Counted from the first letter of the stretch, positions 1 through 8,247 are shown. The stretch is DNA of 64,000 nucleotides from Desulfotomaculum copahuensis (GCF_001655685.1 NZ_LYVF01000174.1:23759-87758); one strand, 5' to 3'. Notes: generated by a model from the sequence alone, not told the origin. Made by a program: numbers and translations.

Positions 1-1
1 T

Positions 2-571
2 TTTCAGCAACTCCATCCGCATATTGAAATATCCCTGCGGACAGGCAACAGCGGCCGCATTGCGCAACTGGCGGCCGGCGGGGAACTGGATCTGGCTTTT
101 ACCGGCAGTCCGGCCTGTCCACCGGGTCTGCAGTGCGAGCCTTTTTTACCGGATGAATTGCTTCTAATCACTTCCCCCGGGCATCCCCTGGCGGGAAAAA
201 GCGACCCGCAGCCGGCTGTTCTGAAGGAACAGACCCTGATCTGGCGGGAACGTGGCTCCGCGGCCCGGGACGCAGTGGAGCAATACCTGGCCCGGCACGG
301 GGTAAAACCCGGCCGGGTGCTGGAAATACCGGACACCGAAACCATTAAACGGCTGGTGTCGGCCAACCTGGGGGTGGCCTTCGTTTCCCGTCGGGCCGTG
401 TCCCTTGAGGCGTCCGCAGGTATGCTGGCCCTCATTCCCGGCCCGGCCATGCGCATTCCCGGGGAGATATATCTGGTATCCGCAAAATTCAAACATCACA
501 TCCCGCCGGTACTGGCACTGATTAACCACCTTTATAAATATCAGCCGCCACCGGCCGAAAATATCGATTGA
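2..571 (+). CDS. LysR-type regulator, C-terminal part (truncated by window edge)
   Basis: The reading frame is already open at base 2 and runs to the stop at 569-571. It encodes the effector-binding (periplasmic-binding-protein-like) domain of a LysR-family transcription factor. Segments typical of the second subdomain are visible, such as LVSANLGVAFVSRRAV, and the earlier GRIAQLAAGGELDLAFTG matches the start of the domain. The N-terminal winged helix lies outside the window, so target and effector cannot be guessed. An internal ATG at 158 is only a mid-domain methionine, not the start. The family is clear; the function is not. Confidence 0.85.
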   Translation, partial: FQQLHPHIEISLRTGNSGRIAQLAAGGELDLAFTGSPACPPGLQCEPFLPDELLLITSPGHPLAGKSDPQPAVLKEQTLIWRERGSAARDAVEQYLARHGVKPGRVLEIPDTETIKRLVSANLGVAFVSRRAVSLEASAGMLALIPGPAMRIPGEIYLVSAKFKHHIPPVLALINHLYKYQPPPAENID

Positions 572-717
572 AATTAACTGATGTTTGTGTTATATAGAAA
601 GTGCATGCCTGCAACTATTATTTCACTCTGACTAACAATCTAGTTAATCGGTGCGATAAAAACTATATCTGTAAACGGACCCTGTCGAATCATTTTTAAA
701 ATAAAGAGGTGATTTTT

Positions 718-995
718 ATGAGCAAGGTGTTAATCGAAGTGCTGGTAACCGGCAACTGAGCTCCCGGAGCCTATATGGTTCAAGCGGTAAAGGCTTTACC
801 GCAGGAAATTCAGAATATTATTGAACTTCGGGTATGGAATATCCTTGCCCCCGAAGGGATGAAAAGAAAGACGGCCCTAAACGCATACGCATGCCGAGCA
901 TGTCTTTAAATTACAGGTTGATTTTTGAATCCTGCATTCCAATGGAGGACGGGCTGATTGAAGCCATCCGGGAATGCTTCAATGAAGGGGTGTAA
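718..995 (+). pseudogene. Thioredoxin-fold protein with in-frame UGA (possible Sec) and a frameshift
   Basis: A good ribosome site (AGAGGTGA, about 703-710) precedes the ATG at 718. Codon 14 is TGA (757-759), placed where a thioredoxin-like protein has its active-site cysteine (VLVTGN-U-APGAYM). Translation continues sensibly to about codon 57, then hits TAA at 907. A one-base shift near 890 restores a second conserved half (MPSMSLNYRL, IFESCIPMEDGL) that ends at TAA 993-995. The MPS segment fits the cis-proline loop of the fold. Seen: TGA, frameshift and coding-like sequence on both sides. Inferred: a roughly 91-residue selenoprotein gene, either decayed by a one-base deletion or carrying a sequencing error. 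A plain double-mutant pseudogene is the alternative. Confidence 0.6.
784..802 (+). promoter_or_regulatory. SECIS-like hairpin after the UGA at 757
   Basis: GCGGTAA and TTACCGC form a perfect stem around the loop AGGCT, beginning 25 bases after the UGA. Bacterial SECIS elements lie just downstream of the UGA inside the coding region and carry a short apical loop with guanine. The loop resembles AGGTT in the hairpin after the UGA at 35116. No covariance or SelB-binding evidence is available. Confidence 0.4.
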
Positions 996-1106
996 TTACT
1001 TGTCTGACAGGCGAAATTTTTCCTTGCCATCTCTCGTCAAATGCATTACTATATTATTAAAAGGTAATTGAGTCATTTCAATTGCATCTGCGGAAGGGGA
1101 AAGGCC

Positions 1107-1637
1107 ATGGCAGGTTGTTGCGATCCCCGGTCGCCAAAACCGGATACACTGCCGGTGGGCGGGGCAAAAATCGGCGTCTTTGGGCTGGAAGAGATTTTCG
1201 CCGCAGCTTCCACACTGGGGCCAATGCCTGATGAACAACTGGCCGCCGAACTGCTGGCCAGGTTCAAAAAGAAGAACTATGTACCGGGAACGGCGGAAAG
1301 TGAATACGCCGCCGCACTGGTGGCAAAATTCAAGGAAACGGCCGCCGGGCGGCCGGACAACCAGGCCCAAAACCAACGCAAAGGAGCGGGTGAGACAGTG
1401 GAAATCAAAGTGCTGGGTACGGGCTGCAAGCGGTGCCAGGCCACCGAGACAGCCGTGAAGGAAGCCCTGGCCGAACTGAACGTACCGGCGGAAGTAAAAA
1501 AGATCGAAGATCCGGGTGAAATCGTCAGCCTGGGCGTAATGATGACCCCGGGTGTGATCATTAACGGCAAACTGAAAGTGTCGGGGCGGATACCCAAAAA
1601 AGAAGAAATCAAGAAGTGGCTACAGGAAGAAAAATAG
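1107..1637 (+). CDS. Fused thioredoxin-like redox-active disulfide protein
   Basis: The C-terminal half (from about residue 98) is a small thioredoxin-like redox-active disulfide domain with the motif GTGCKRC and the cis-Pro loop MMTPGVIING. The N-terminal half begins MAGCCDP and continues VGGAKIGVFGLEEIF, resembling small proteins that in relatives are encoded separately beside redox or arsenic permease genes. ATG 1107 was chosen because GGAAGGGG lies 7 bases upstream; a TTG at 1068 would add 13 residues. At the fusion joint there is an AAGGAG (1381-1386) and an in-frame GTG (1398), so the thioredoxin domain may also be made alone. Together with the next genes it suggests a thiol/arsenic detoxification block. 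The domain assignment is good; the substrate is unknown. Confidence 0.75.
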   Translation: MAGCCDPRSPKPDTLPVGGAKIGVFGLEEIFAAASTLGPMPDEQLAAELLARFKKKNYVPGTAESEYAAALVAKFKETAAGRPDNQAQNQRKGAGETVEIKVLGTGCKRCQATETAVKEALAELNVPAEVKKIEDPGEIVSLGVMMTPGVIINGKLKVSGRIPKKEEIKKWLQEEK

Positions 1638-1653
1638 CCGGCGCCGTATTGTC

Positions 1654-1685
1654 AAGCATCCGGTTCCCGGAACCGGATGCTTTTT
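1654..1685 (+). terminator. Intrinsic terminator
   Basis: AAGCATCCGGTTCC pairs with GGAACCGGATGCTT and is followed by a run of T, directly after the redox-disulfide gene. The tight loop opens to about 7 bases in practice. The ACR3 gene downstream should therefore have its own promoter. Confidence 0.85.
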
Positions 1686-1814
1686 GGGGTAACATATAAA
1701 CAATTCTTTATCCGAATCTAATCGCAAAATTGGTAACAAGCCCGGAACATTACGCCAGTCCGGCGAATTCATGCAACCAGTCCGGGGAGGCGGCGCTATT
1801 AATATTGAAGAACA

Positions 1815-1832
1815 TATAAACATGTTTTTATA
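1815..1832. promoter_or_regulatory. Candidate ArsR-type dyad upstream of ACR3 gene
   Basis: TATAAA-N6-TTTATA forms a perfect 6-bp dyad about 26 bases before the ACR3 start. The 12-mer AACATATAAACA occurs at 1811-1822 and again at 1691-1702. AT-rich dyads near the promoter are typical of ArsR/SmtB operators, and an ArsR gene lies two genes on. The assignment is an inference. Confidence 0.35.
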
Positions 1833-1858
1833 CGATTCCAACTGTGAGGTGATTTTAT

Positions 1859-2929
1859 ATGACGGAAAGAGTTACCACCCGCCTTTCCTTTCTGGACCGT
1901 TATCTCACCCTGTGGATCTTCCTGGCCATGCTGGCGGGCGTGGGCGGCGGTTATGTTTTCCCCGGCATCGCCGGACTGCTGAACAAGTTCCAGGTGGGCA
2001 CCACTTCCATCCCCATTGCCGTGGGATTGATTGTGATGATGTATCCGCCTCTGGCCAGGGTGAAATACGAAGAAATGGGCAATGTTTTCAAGAATGGCAA
2101 GGTAATCGGACTTTCCTTGCTCCAGAACTGGATCATCGGCCCGTTGCTCATGTTTGTACTGGCCTATATCTTCCTGCGCGGCTATCCGGAATACATGGTC
2201 GGACTGATTTTGATCGGCCTGGCCCGGTGCATTGCCATGGTCATCGTCTGGAACAGCCTGGCCGGAGGCGACACTGAATACGCCGCCGCCCTGGTGGCCT
2301 TGAACTCCGTCTTTCAGGTGCTGTTTTATTCCGTTTACGCCTACTTTTTCATCACCATCCTGCCGCACTGGCTGGGCTGGTCGCAGGCCATCACCACCAT
2401 CCACATTTCCATGGGCCAGGTGGCCGAAAGCGTAGCCATCTACCTGGGCATCCCCTTTTTGGCCGGCCTGTTGACCAGACTTCTCCTGCTGCCAGTCAAG
2501 GGGAAGGAATGGTATGAAACCAGGTTCATCCCCAGAATCAGTCCCCTGGCACTGATTGCCCTGCTTTACACCATCGTGATCATGTTTTCCCTGAAGGGTA
2601 AATATATCGTCACTTTGCCCCTGGATGTGGTCAGAATCGCCATTCCGCTGATTCTCTACTTTATCATCATGTTCATGGTTTCTTTCTTTGTCAGCCACAG
2701 AGCCGGCATCAACTACGGACAGACCACCACTCTTTCTTTTACCTGCGCCAGCAACAATTTTGAGCTGGCCATTGCGGTGGCGGTGGCCATATTCGGCATC
2801 AACTCTGGTGAAGCCTTTACGGCGGTCATCGGCCCGCTGATCGAAGTGCCGGTGATGATCGGCCTGGTCAACGTGGCCCTGGGCTTTTCCCGCCGGTACT
2901 TCAACTCCCGGGGCGAACCGTCCCGGTGA
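1859..2929 (+). CDS. acr3: ACR3-type arsenite efflux permease
   Basis: A 356-residue membrane protein of the ACR3 (arsenical resistance-3) family, which exports arsenite from the cytoplasm. About ten hydrophobic segments are visible. The conserved cysteine of the family sits in the segment [13 protein letters not shown] near residue 124, and the motif [16 protein letters not shown] near residue 300 is typical. Length is normal for the family (about 350). GAGGTGA precedes the ATG. The ArsR gene follows after 27 bases and the redox-disulfide gene lies upstream, so an arsenic-responsive unit is likely. No arsC or arsA is present in the window. Confidence 0.92.
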   Translation: MTERVTTRLSFLDRYLTLWIFLAMLAGVGGGYVFPGIAGLLNKFQVGTTSIPIAVGLIVMMYPPLARVKYEEMGNVFKNGKVIGLSLLQNWIIGPLLMFVLAYIFLRGYPEYMVGLILIGLARCIAMVIVWNSLAGGDTEYAAALVALNSVFQVLFYSVYAYFFITILPHWLGWSQAITTIHISMGQVAESVAIYLGIPFLAGLLTRLLLLPVKGKEWYETRFIPRISPLALIALLYTIVIMFSLKGKYIVTLPLDVVRIAIPLILYFIIMFMVSFFVSHRAGINYGQTTTLSFTCASNNFELAIAVAVAIFGINSGEAFTAVIGPLIEVPVMIGLVNVALGFSRRYFNSRGEPSR

Positions 2930-2956
2930 ATCTCAACGGAAAGGTGATCATTAATA

Positions 2957-3337
2957 ATGAAGCAACTCGTTCAATATTTTAAAACCCTTTCCGACCCCGT
3001 CCGGCTGCGCATTTTACAATTGCTGGCCGGAGGGGAAATGTGCGTCTGCGAACTGGAGGAATCCTTGCATATGTCCCAGCCCGCCGTCTCCCACCACCTG
3101 CGCCTGATGAAAAAGACCGGTCTGGTGCTGGACCGGCGGGAAGGCAAATGGATTTACTACTCGTTAAACGGCCATAAATTGCTGGCCATGGAAGAAAAGT
3201 TTGACGAAATGCTTGCCTCCGCCATCCGGGCCAGGCTGTCCACCGGTCTGCCGGCGGCGCCGGTCAAAACAGAAAAGGGGCCGGTATGCGCTCGCCGGGA
3301 AGCAGCAAAAGCAAATACTCAACGCAAAACCAGTTGA
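2957..3337 (+). CDS. arsR: ArsR-family metalloregulator
   Basis: A 126-residue winged-helix repressor of the ArsR/SmtB family. The recognition-helix region reads MSQPAVSHHLRLMKKTGLV, and just before it lies GGEMCVCELEES, whose CVC motif is the classic As(III)-binding site (CxC in alpha-3). It should dissociate from DNA on binding arsenite. The ATG at 2957 is preceded by GGAAAGGTGA. It probably controls its own transcript with ACR3, and possibly the promoter at 3443. A strong terminator follows. Confidence 0.92.
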   Translation: MKQLVQYFKTLSDPVRLRILQLLAGGEMCVCELEESLHMSQPAVSHHLRLMKKTGLVLDRREGKWIYYSLNGHKLLAMEEKFDEMLASAIRARLSTGLPAAPVKTEKGPVCARREAAKANTQRKTS

Positions 3338-3361
3338 CTTAATCTCCGGCAGCCAGCGCCT

Positions 3362-3390
3362 AAAAGAGCGGTCTTTTGACCGCTCTTTTT
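3362..3390 (+). terminator. Intrinsic terminator after arsR
   Basis: AAAAGAGCGGTC, a TTTT loop and GACCGCTCTTTTT form a strong stem with a T run, about 25 bases after the arsR stop. Confidence 0.9.
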
Positions 3391-3442
3391 AAGTTCCCAG
3401 GATCCAGAGACAGGATTCCATATAGAAATCAGCAAAAAGCAC

Positions 3443-3471
3443 TTGACAGTATAACTATATGATACTATTAT
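3443..3471 (+). promoter_or_regulatory. Sigma-A-type promoter for the FmdE/TauE block
   Basis: TTGACA (3443-3448), a 17-base spacer and TATTAT (3466-3471), in an AT-rich stretch that could hold an ArsR-type operator. AAAGGAGG and the ATG of the broken FmdE copy follow. Confidence 0.7.
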
Positions 3472-3503
3472 AATATAAGGTTATAAAGGAGGTCAAAATA
3501 ATT

Positions 3504-3634
3504 ATGCTGTCAATACCTGAATGGGCCTGGGAATTTCACGGCCACCGCTGTCCTTTCATGCCGTTGGGTTACCGGATGGGATCATAGCATTGCGGGAATT
3601 GGGACTGGAACGGATTAAAAAACAAGGATCTTAG
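3504..3634 (+). pseudogene. Truncated, frameshifted FmdE-family gene remnant
   Basis: It has a promoter, a good Shine-Dalgarno site and the ATG at 3504. The first 25 codons encode a clear FmdE N-terminus ([17 protein letters not shown]). In frame it ends at TAG 3585; a one-base shift continues the homology ([16 protein letters not shown]) to TAG 3632. Nothing of the remaining roughly 150 residues follows, so this is a deletion remnant. The intact FmdE gene 800 bases downstream has the same opening (KFHGHKCPAMPMGLRAG), so this is probably the leftover of a second copy with the TauE gene now behind its promoter. Confidence 0.8.
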
Positions 3635-3647
3635 AGAAAAGATGTGA

Positions 3648-4421
3648 TTGCAAGTGGAGCTGTATATCTGGGGATTTATCAGCACGCTGGTTTTCAAGTC
3701 GTTCATGTCCATGGGCGGTGTGGGGGCGGCCTTCATATTGGTCCCCATCTTCTACTGGCTGGGCATGCCTTTTCCCCAGGCTGCCGCGACCGGCCTCATG
3801 CTGGGGGTGCTGAACACCGGAGTAGCTTCCATTAACTATGGACGGGACAAATTAATCAACTTTAAAGTGGCCATCCCTTTAATCATCGCCATTTTTATTT
3901 TTTCCCCGCTGGGAGTATATTCGTCAAATGTGGTAAACAAGCAGATCCTGCTGGTCATCTTTGCCGCCTTTCTGCTTACGGCCGGCTCAATGATGCTTTT
4001 CTACCATCCTCAAAAAAAGACACATGAGGATCAGGTCAAAACAAAACCGGCGGCCGGCTTCGGAGTCGGGGGTATTATTGGATTTCTAAGCGGCCTGCTT
4101 GGTGTGGGCGGCGGTTCCTTTCTCGGTCCGTTCCTGGTCTGGCTGGGTATGGACGGCAAGCAAGTGGCCGGGACAAGTGCATTTGTGGTCATGTTTTCCT
4201 CTCTTATCGGCTTTCTGGGACATATCGGATTTGAATATAGTCACATGAATTACGCGTTTCTTGTTTTAACAGGCGCCGCGTCATTGATGGGTGGACAAAT
4301 CGGTTCCTGGTTGACCCGTTTCAAACTCACCGGCAAACAAGTCAAGCAGGTCATTGGTGTGTTCCAGTACCTGGTGGCATTGAAAATAATTCTTGATCTG
4401 CTCAATGTCATACACAAATAA
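3648..4421 (+). CDS. TauE/SafE-family membrane permease
   Basis: A 257-residue, roughly eight-helix protein of the TauE/SafE (DUF81) family, associated with export of sulfite, sulfonates or other sulfur-containing anions. Typical glycine-rich repeats occur in both halves: SMGGVGAAFILVP near the N-terminus and GFLSGLLGVGGGSFLGP in the middle. The start is uncertain: TTG 3648 has only a weak ribosome site, and GTG 3654 is an alternative. It lies 13 bases ahead of the FmdE-family gene and probably shares its transcript. The substrate cannot be told from sequence; proximity to the arsenic genes may be incidental. Confidence 0.82.
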   Translation: MQVELYIWGFISTLVFKSFMSMGGVGAAFILVPIFYWLGMPFPQAAATGLMLGVLNTGVASINYGRDKLINFKVAIPLIIAIFIFSPLGVYSSNVVNKQILLVIFAAFLLTAGSMMLFYHPQKKTHEDQVKTKPAAGFGVGGIIGFLSGLLGVGGGSFLGPFLVWLGMDGKQVAGTSAFVVMFSSLIGFLGHIGFEYSHMNYAFLVLTGAASLMGGQIGSWLTRFKLTGKQVKQVIGVFQYLVALKIILDLLNVIHK

Positions 4422-4434
4422 CAAAAGGAGATGG

Positions 4435-5049
4435 ATGATCGTGGTGAATCCGAAGGATTATCTGGAAATGGGGTTGAAATTTCACGGTCACAAGTGCCCG
4501 GCCATGCCCATGGGGCTGCGTGCCGGCGCGGCAGCCATGAACAAACTCGGCATTGGACGCACCGGGGACAGCGAATGGCTGGCCCTGGTGGAAATCGGTG
4601 AAAACCACTGTGCCACCTGCTTTGCCGACGGCGTCCAGGTGATTACCGGCTGCACATTCGGCAAGGGGAACATCAAAAAACTGGATTACGGTAAATGGGG
4701 CCTGACGTTGATCAACAAAAAGGCGGGGAAAGCGGTACGCGTGGCGCCAAAAGCGGAAACCATGGCCCAGAACAAACAGTCCACTTTCTTCACCGAATAC
4801 CGTACCAAGGGAGTACCGCCGACCAAAGTCCCGGCGGAGGTCGTCGACCCGCTGATTCAGCGCGTCATGAACGCCCCGGAGGAAATGCTTTTTAATGTCA
4901 GCGAAATCTTCGATTATCCTTACCAGGAGAAAAAGCACTCCTTCGAATCGTTTGTTTGTGAAGAATGCGGCGAAATGGTGGTCGAGCAGTACGGGCGTAT
5001 CAAAAACGGCAAAAAAGTCTGCCCGGTCTGCCTTGGCTGGGACAAGTAG
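4435..5049 (+). CDS. FmdE-family protein with C-terminal zinc ribbon
   Basis: An FmdE-family protein, named after a protein associated with molybdenum formylmethanofuran dehydrogenase; members are common in anaerobes and their exact role is unknown. The N-terminal domain has the conserved FHGHKCPAMPMG motif and the ENHCATCFADGVQ cysteine segment. The C-terminus carries a treble-clef/zinc-ribbon pair, CEECGEMV and CPVCLG. AAGGAG at 4425-4430 supports ATG 4435, with in-frame GTGs at 4441 and 4444 as alternatives; the longer frame from 4393 overlaps the previous gene and lacks a ribosome site. Metal binding, possibly in molybdenum enzyme maturation, is likely but unproven. Confidence 0.82.
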   Translation: MIVVNPKDYLEMGLKFHGHKCPAMPMGLRAGAAAMNKLGIGRTGDSEWLALVEIGENHCATCFADGVQVITGCTFGKGNIKKLDYGKWGLTLINKKAGKAVRVAPKAETMAQNKQSTFFTEYRTKGVPPTKVPAEVVDPLIQRVMNAPEEMLFNVSEIFDYPYQEKKHSFESFVCEECGEMVVEQYGRIKNGKKVCPVCLGWDK

Positions 5050-5118
5050 AACGTGCGGGCGGATTCTTACCGGCAGGCGAAACAGGGCGGCAGTTTTGCC
5101 GCCCATTGCTGGTTCCTG

Positions 5119-5147
5119 GCTCACAATTTGACAAATGAATTGTGAGC
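5119..5147. repeat. Perfect 10-bp inverted repeat between convergent genes
   Basis: GCTCACAATT, nine bases, then AATTGTGAGC. It lies between the convergent FmdE and XRE genes, next to a second hairpin (GGGCGGCA/TGCCGCCC, 5085-5104). No T run follows, so it could be a 3'-end stabilising hairpin, a weak bidirectional terminator or a protein site. Confidence 0.6.
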
Positions 5148-5173
5148 AAAATTGGGGTAAAAGTAATTTCAAG

Positions 5174-5425
5174 TCATTTCTCTTTGGCCTGACATGCCCC
5201 GGTAATGGTACATGTTAACTGGGCCGGATCCGCTTTGGCGTAATAGTGATGCGCAAACTCCTCAAAGGACAGGCCCAGGGCGTTGGCCCACTTTTGGGCC
5301 AGACAGAGCCTGGGTGTTTGTTTTCCTGATTCAATCGCCAGCAGTTCCGCGGGAGAAAGCCCCAAACGGGCGGCCATCTGATCAGCGGAAATATTTTGGT
5401 TTTTACGCACGTCCTCCAGACTCAT
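5174..5425 (-). CDS. XRE-family helix-turn-helix protein
   Basis: An 83-residue protein consisting almost entirely of a Cro/C1-type helix-turn-helix: ISADQMAARLGLSPAELLAIESG is the HTH core. ATG 5425 follows GGGGTGG; a TTG one codon upstream is less likely. It lies 16 bases downstream of the metallo-hydrolase gene on the same strand, so the two probably form an operon. The tail has two cysteines (LTCTITGACQ), unusual for so short a regulator, which might allow redox or metal sensing, but this is speculative. Targets are unknown. Confidence 0.8.
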   Translation of the reverse strand: MSLEDVRKNQNISADQMAARLGLSPAELLAIESGKQTPRLCLAQKWANALGLSFEEFAHHYYAKADPAQLTCTITGACQAKEK

Positions 5426-5441
5426 CAAACCACCCCGCCAA

Positions 5442-6284
5442 TCAATTCTTTACCGGAAGTTCAAAAACGCTTCCCGCCGGAGCGAAATGAAAGACGGAGC
5501 CGAAAGCAGCGGCCAGTTTGGCCATCACCGGCAGCCCGGTGCAGTGGTTGGCGGCCAGAAACCGCAGGTTCAGCTTTTGCAAGTAATCGATAGTTGCTTC
5601 CTGCTGTTCCGCACTGGCCGGTCCCAGATGGGTGCCTCCGATGATGCCGTACACGTAATCTATTCCCGTTACCTGGCGGGCATGCTCGACAATATTGACC
5701 ACCCCGGCATGGGCGCAACCCAGAATAATCAGCAATCCTGCCGGTGTGGCACAAAACAGGCTCATGTCATCGGCAAAGGGATCCGGTAATTTTTGCCCGT
5801 CCCTTTTCATGTACAGGCGCCCGTCCCCTTTTTCGAAGTCCGTAGTGCGCGGCACCGTGCCACTGATCCACAGCCCCGGCTTTATTTCCTGTGCCTGCCG
5901 GACCCAGATGAAGTCGGCGCCCATGCTCTCCAGCAATTCCCGGCGGAAAGGAACGCCGATGTAATGTTCCCGCTGCAGCAGGCTATAATGGGATGCAAAC
6001 AGGTCCGGATGGGCATAAACGGGTACAGGCCCGCGTAGCCTCAAGAAGGCCGGCAGGCCGCCCGTATGATCATAATGACCATGGCTTAAAACCAGTGCAT
6101 CCACAGTTTGCAAGTCCACCCCCAGGGCCGGGGCGTTGTCCGCCAGATGTCCTCTTTCCCCGGTATCAAACAGTATTTTCGCGTCTTTGGTTTCCACCAG
6201 CATGGATAATCCCCACTCGCCGGAAATACCGGCCATGCTCCCTACGGTGTTTTCACAAAGGACGCTGATCTTGATTGTTTCCAT
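5442..6284 (-). CDS. Metallo-beta-lactamase-fold hydrolase (MJ0296-like)
   Basis: A 280-residue member of the metallo-beta-lactamase superfamily, most like archaeal/clostridial dihydropteroate-type phosphate synthase homologues. Metal motifs are visible: LSHGHYDHTGG (HxHxDH) near residue 56, then GCAHAGVVNIVEH, IGGTHLG and ANHCTG supplying further histidines. The start METIKIS at 6284 is preceded by AAAGGAG; the longer upstream frame is rich in non-homologous sequence and is rejected. Family members are often annotated as acting on a pterin precursor, but the substrate cannot be assigned here. The XRE gene follows in the same transcript. Confidence 0.82.
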   Translation of the reverse strand: METIKISVLCENTVGSMAGISGEWGLSMLVETKDAKILFDTGERGHLADNAPALGVDLQTVDALVLSHGHYDHTGGLPAFLRLRGPVPVYAHPDLFASHYSLLQREHYIGVPFRRELLESMGADFIWVRQAQEIKPGLWISGTVPRTTDFEKGDGRLYMKRDGQKLPDPFADDMSLFCATPAGLLIILGCAHAGVVNIVEHARQVTGIDYVYGIIGGTHLGPASAEQQEATIDYLQKLNLRFLAANHCTGLPVMAKLAAAFGSVFHFAPAGSVFELPVKN

Positions 6285-6586
6285 ACACCGGGCTCCTTTC
6301 AAGAAACTCTGTAACTCCGGCTCGCCATGATTCCCTTTTCTTTCATCTGCTCTTTTCCCACCATTATAATTGAATTCAGCGCTTGCCGGCAACACCGGAA
6401 AAAACCGGGTCATACCGCGCGGTAACCTTTTCCCCGCTGGATAAATGTAAATTGAAGCAGGTTCACACATGTATGCGCGGGTAAAAACCGGTAAGAGCAT
6501 AGCTATTTGTTTTCCGGGCATCCCGGGCCTCACCCCGTGTGCTATAATGTTTATGATATTACCAAACGCACAAGGAGTATTGACGC

Positions 6587-8206
6587 ATGAATAAATCCGT
6601 TTTGAACGGTCGTGTTGAATTTAAGCGGATGGCCCTGCTGACCAGCGGACTGGTTTTATATCAGCCGCTGACCCGGGACAACCTGGTCCGGGCTTTGCAG
6701 GAACTGCTGGAAGGTCTCGCTTGCTCCGAACCCTCCGCCCGGGAGGTGCTCGCAAACTACCACCGCTTTTGCGCCCTGGCGGTGGAGCACCGCTGGCCGG
6801 AACATTTGCTGGAATTGATTCTGGACGGCGACAACAGTTTCAGCCGGCAGGCCGCGGCAGCAGGCCCGGAAAACGTGAGCCGGCGGATCAAAGCCCTCGC
6901 CGCCAGGGATCTGTCCATCCTGCAAAAACTGGCAGCAATAGATTCGCAACAGTTGAAGCATGCCGCGGCGGACATTTTTAAAAAGGCGGGCTTTTTCAGG
7001 CCAGGTGAGGGGCCTTCAAACGCCGCATATGATCCCCTGGTGCCGGAAAACTGGCCCGGATGGGAAGAAACACCCGCCGGACCGGGCTTGCCCCGGCAAG
7101 CGGAGATGGAAAACGTTGCTCCAGGCCGGTTAAACTTTCCGCGCACCGCTGGTAACGGAAGTGATTGCCCGGGAATTTCCCCGCCGGATAAAATGATTGA
7201 AGCTTCCTACCCGATCCCCGGCAGCGCACGAAACACAGGCGATGATGGCGGCACCGGCAGCGATGATGGCGTTAGTGGTGATGACGGCGCCGTCGACGGT
7301 GGCAGTACCGGTATAGCTGGTGCCGCCGCCTGGCTGACCTCCCGCCGGCAAAGGGTTAAAAACTTTCTGCGCCACTCCCGGGACTGGAGCACCGCCGTGG
7401 ACGAACTGGCCCGCTTTTATCACCGGGTGGGATGCGGCGTTTTCAGCCGCTACGCGGCTTTCCGCTGGCGCAGACGGCCCGGCGGTGAAAGCGCGCCGGC
7501 CGGCATTGCCGCTCCCGATCCCGTCCGGTTGGAGCAGTTGATCGGCCTGAAGCGGGAAAAGGCACTAATCCGCGAAAACACTGAACACTTCCTGGCCGGC
7601 CTTCCGGCCAGCAACATCATATTGTACGGCGACCGGGGCACGGGCAAATCATCCACCGTCAAGGCGCTGCTCAACACCTACGCTCCCCGCGGCCTGCGCC
7701 TGGTGGAAATGGCCAAAGCCGATCTGGGTGATTTTCCGCTGCTCATCCGGCAACTGGCCGGACACCAGCAGAAGTTCATCATTTTTGTGGATGACCTGTC
7801 TTTTGACGAAACGGAACCGGAATACAGGGCACTGAAAACGGTATTGGAGGGCGGACTGGCCGTCCGGCCGGACAATGTGCTCATTTACGCCACTTCCAAC
7901 CGGCGGCACCTGGTTAAGGAAAGCTTTTCCGAACGGCAGGGGGATGAGGTGCACGCCCGGGACAGCATGGAAGAAAAGCTCTCCCTGGCCGACCGCTTCG
8001 GCATCACGGTGACCTTCCCCGCCCCGGATCAGGAAGGCTATCTGCGCATCGTGGAGGAACTGGCCGGACAGCGCGGCCTGGAAATGGACCGGGACGAACT
8101 GCGTCAGCTGGCCCTGCACTGGGAAATGTGGCACAACGGCCGCTCCGGCCGCACCGCCCGCCAGTTCGTGGACTATCTTGCGGCGCGTGCGGCCGGTAGC
8201 AAATAA
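6587..8206 (+). CDS. DUF815-family AAA+ ATPase with a low-complexity insertion
   Basis: A 539-residue protein of the DUF815 ATPase family, widespread in Firmicutes and of unknown function. The AAA+ core is in the C-terminal half: Walker A GDRGTGKSST near residue 348, Walker B FIIFVDDLSFDE near 397, and sensor-like LIYATSNRRHL near 432. The N-terminal helical region is separated from the core by about 130 residues of poorly conserved sequence with a Gly/Asp/Ser run (around 7230-7320), longer than usual. AAGGAG precedes the ATG, and TATAAT (6542-6547) may be a -10 element. It stands alone between divergent and convergent neighbours. Confidence 0.85.
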   Translation: MNKSVLNGRVEFKRMALLTSGLVLYQPLTRDNLVRALQELLEGLACSEPSAREVLANYHRFCALAVEHRWPEHLLELILDGDNSFSRQAAAAGPENVSRRIKALAARDLSILQKLAAIDSQQLKHAAADIFKKAGFFRPGEGPSNAAYDPLVPENWPGWEETPAGPGLPRQAEMENVAPGRLNFPRTAGNGSDCPGISPPDKMIEASYPIPGSARNTGDDGGTGSDDGVSGDDGAVDGGSTGIAGAAAWLTSRRQRVKNFLRHSRDWSTAVDELARFYHRVGCGVFSRYAAFRWRRRPGGESAPAGIAAPDPVRLEQLIGLKREKALIRENTEHFLAGLPASNIILYGDRGTGKSSTVKALLNTYAPRGLRLVEMAKADLGDFPLLIRQLAGHQQKFIIFVDDLSFDETEPEYRALKTVLEGGLAVRPDNVLIYATSNRRHLVKESFSERQGDEVHARDSMEEKLSLADRFGITVTFPAPDQEGYLRIVEELAGQRGLEMDRDELRQLALHWEMWHNGRSGRTARQFVDYLAARAAGSK

Positions 8207-8247
8207 ACTTTTTTTCAATCCAATTGCCGTTGAAGCATTTTTCCAGA

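Noticed and set aside
1799..2698. Long minus-strand ORF opposite the ACR3 gene
   Set aside because: Composition (His/Gln/Asp-rich) is typical of the antisense frame of a membrane protein gene; the plus-strand protein has clear family motifs.
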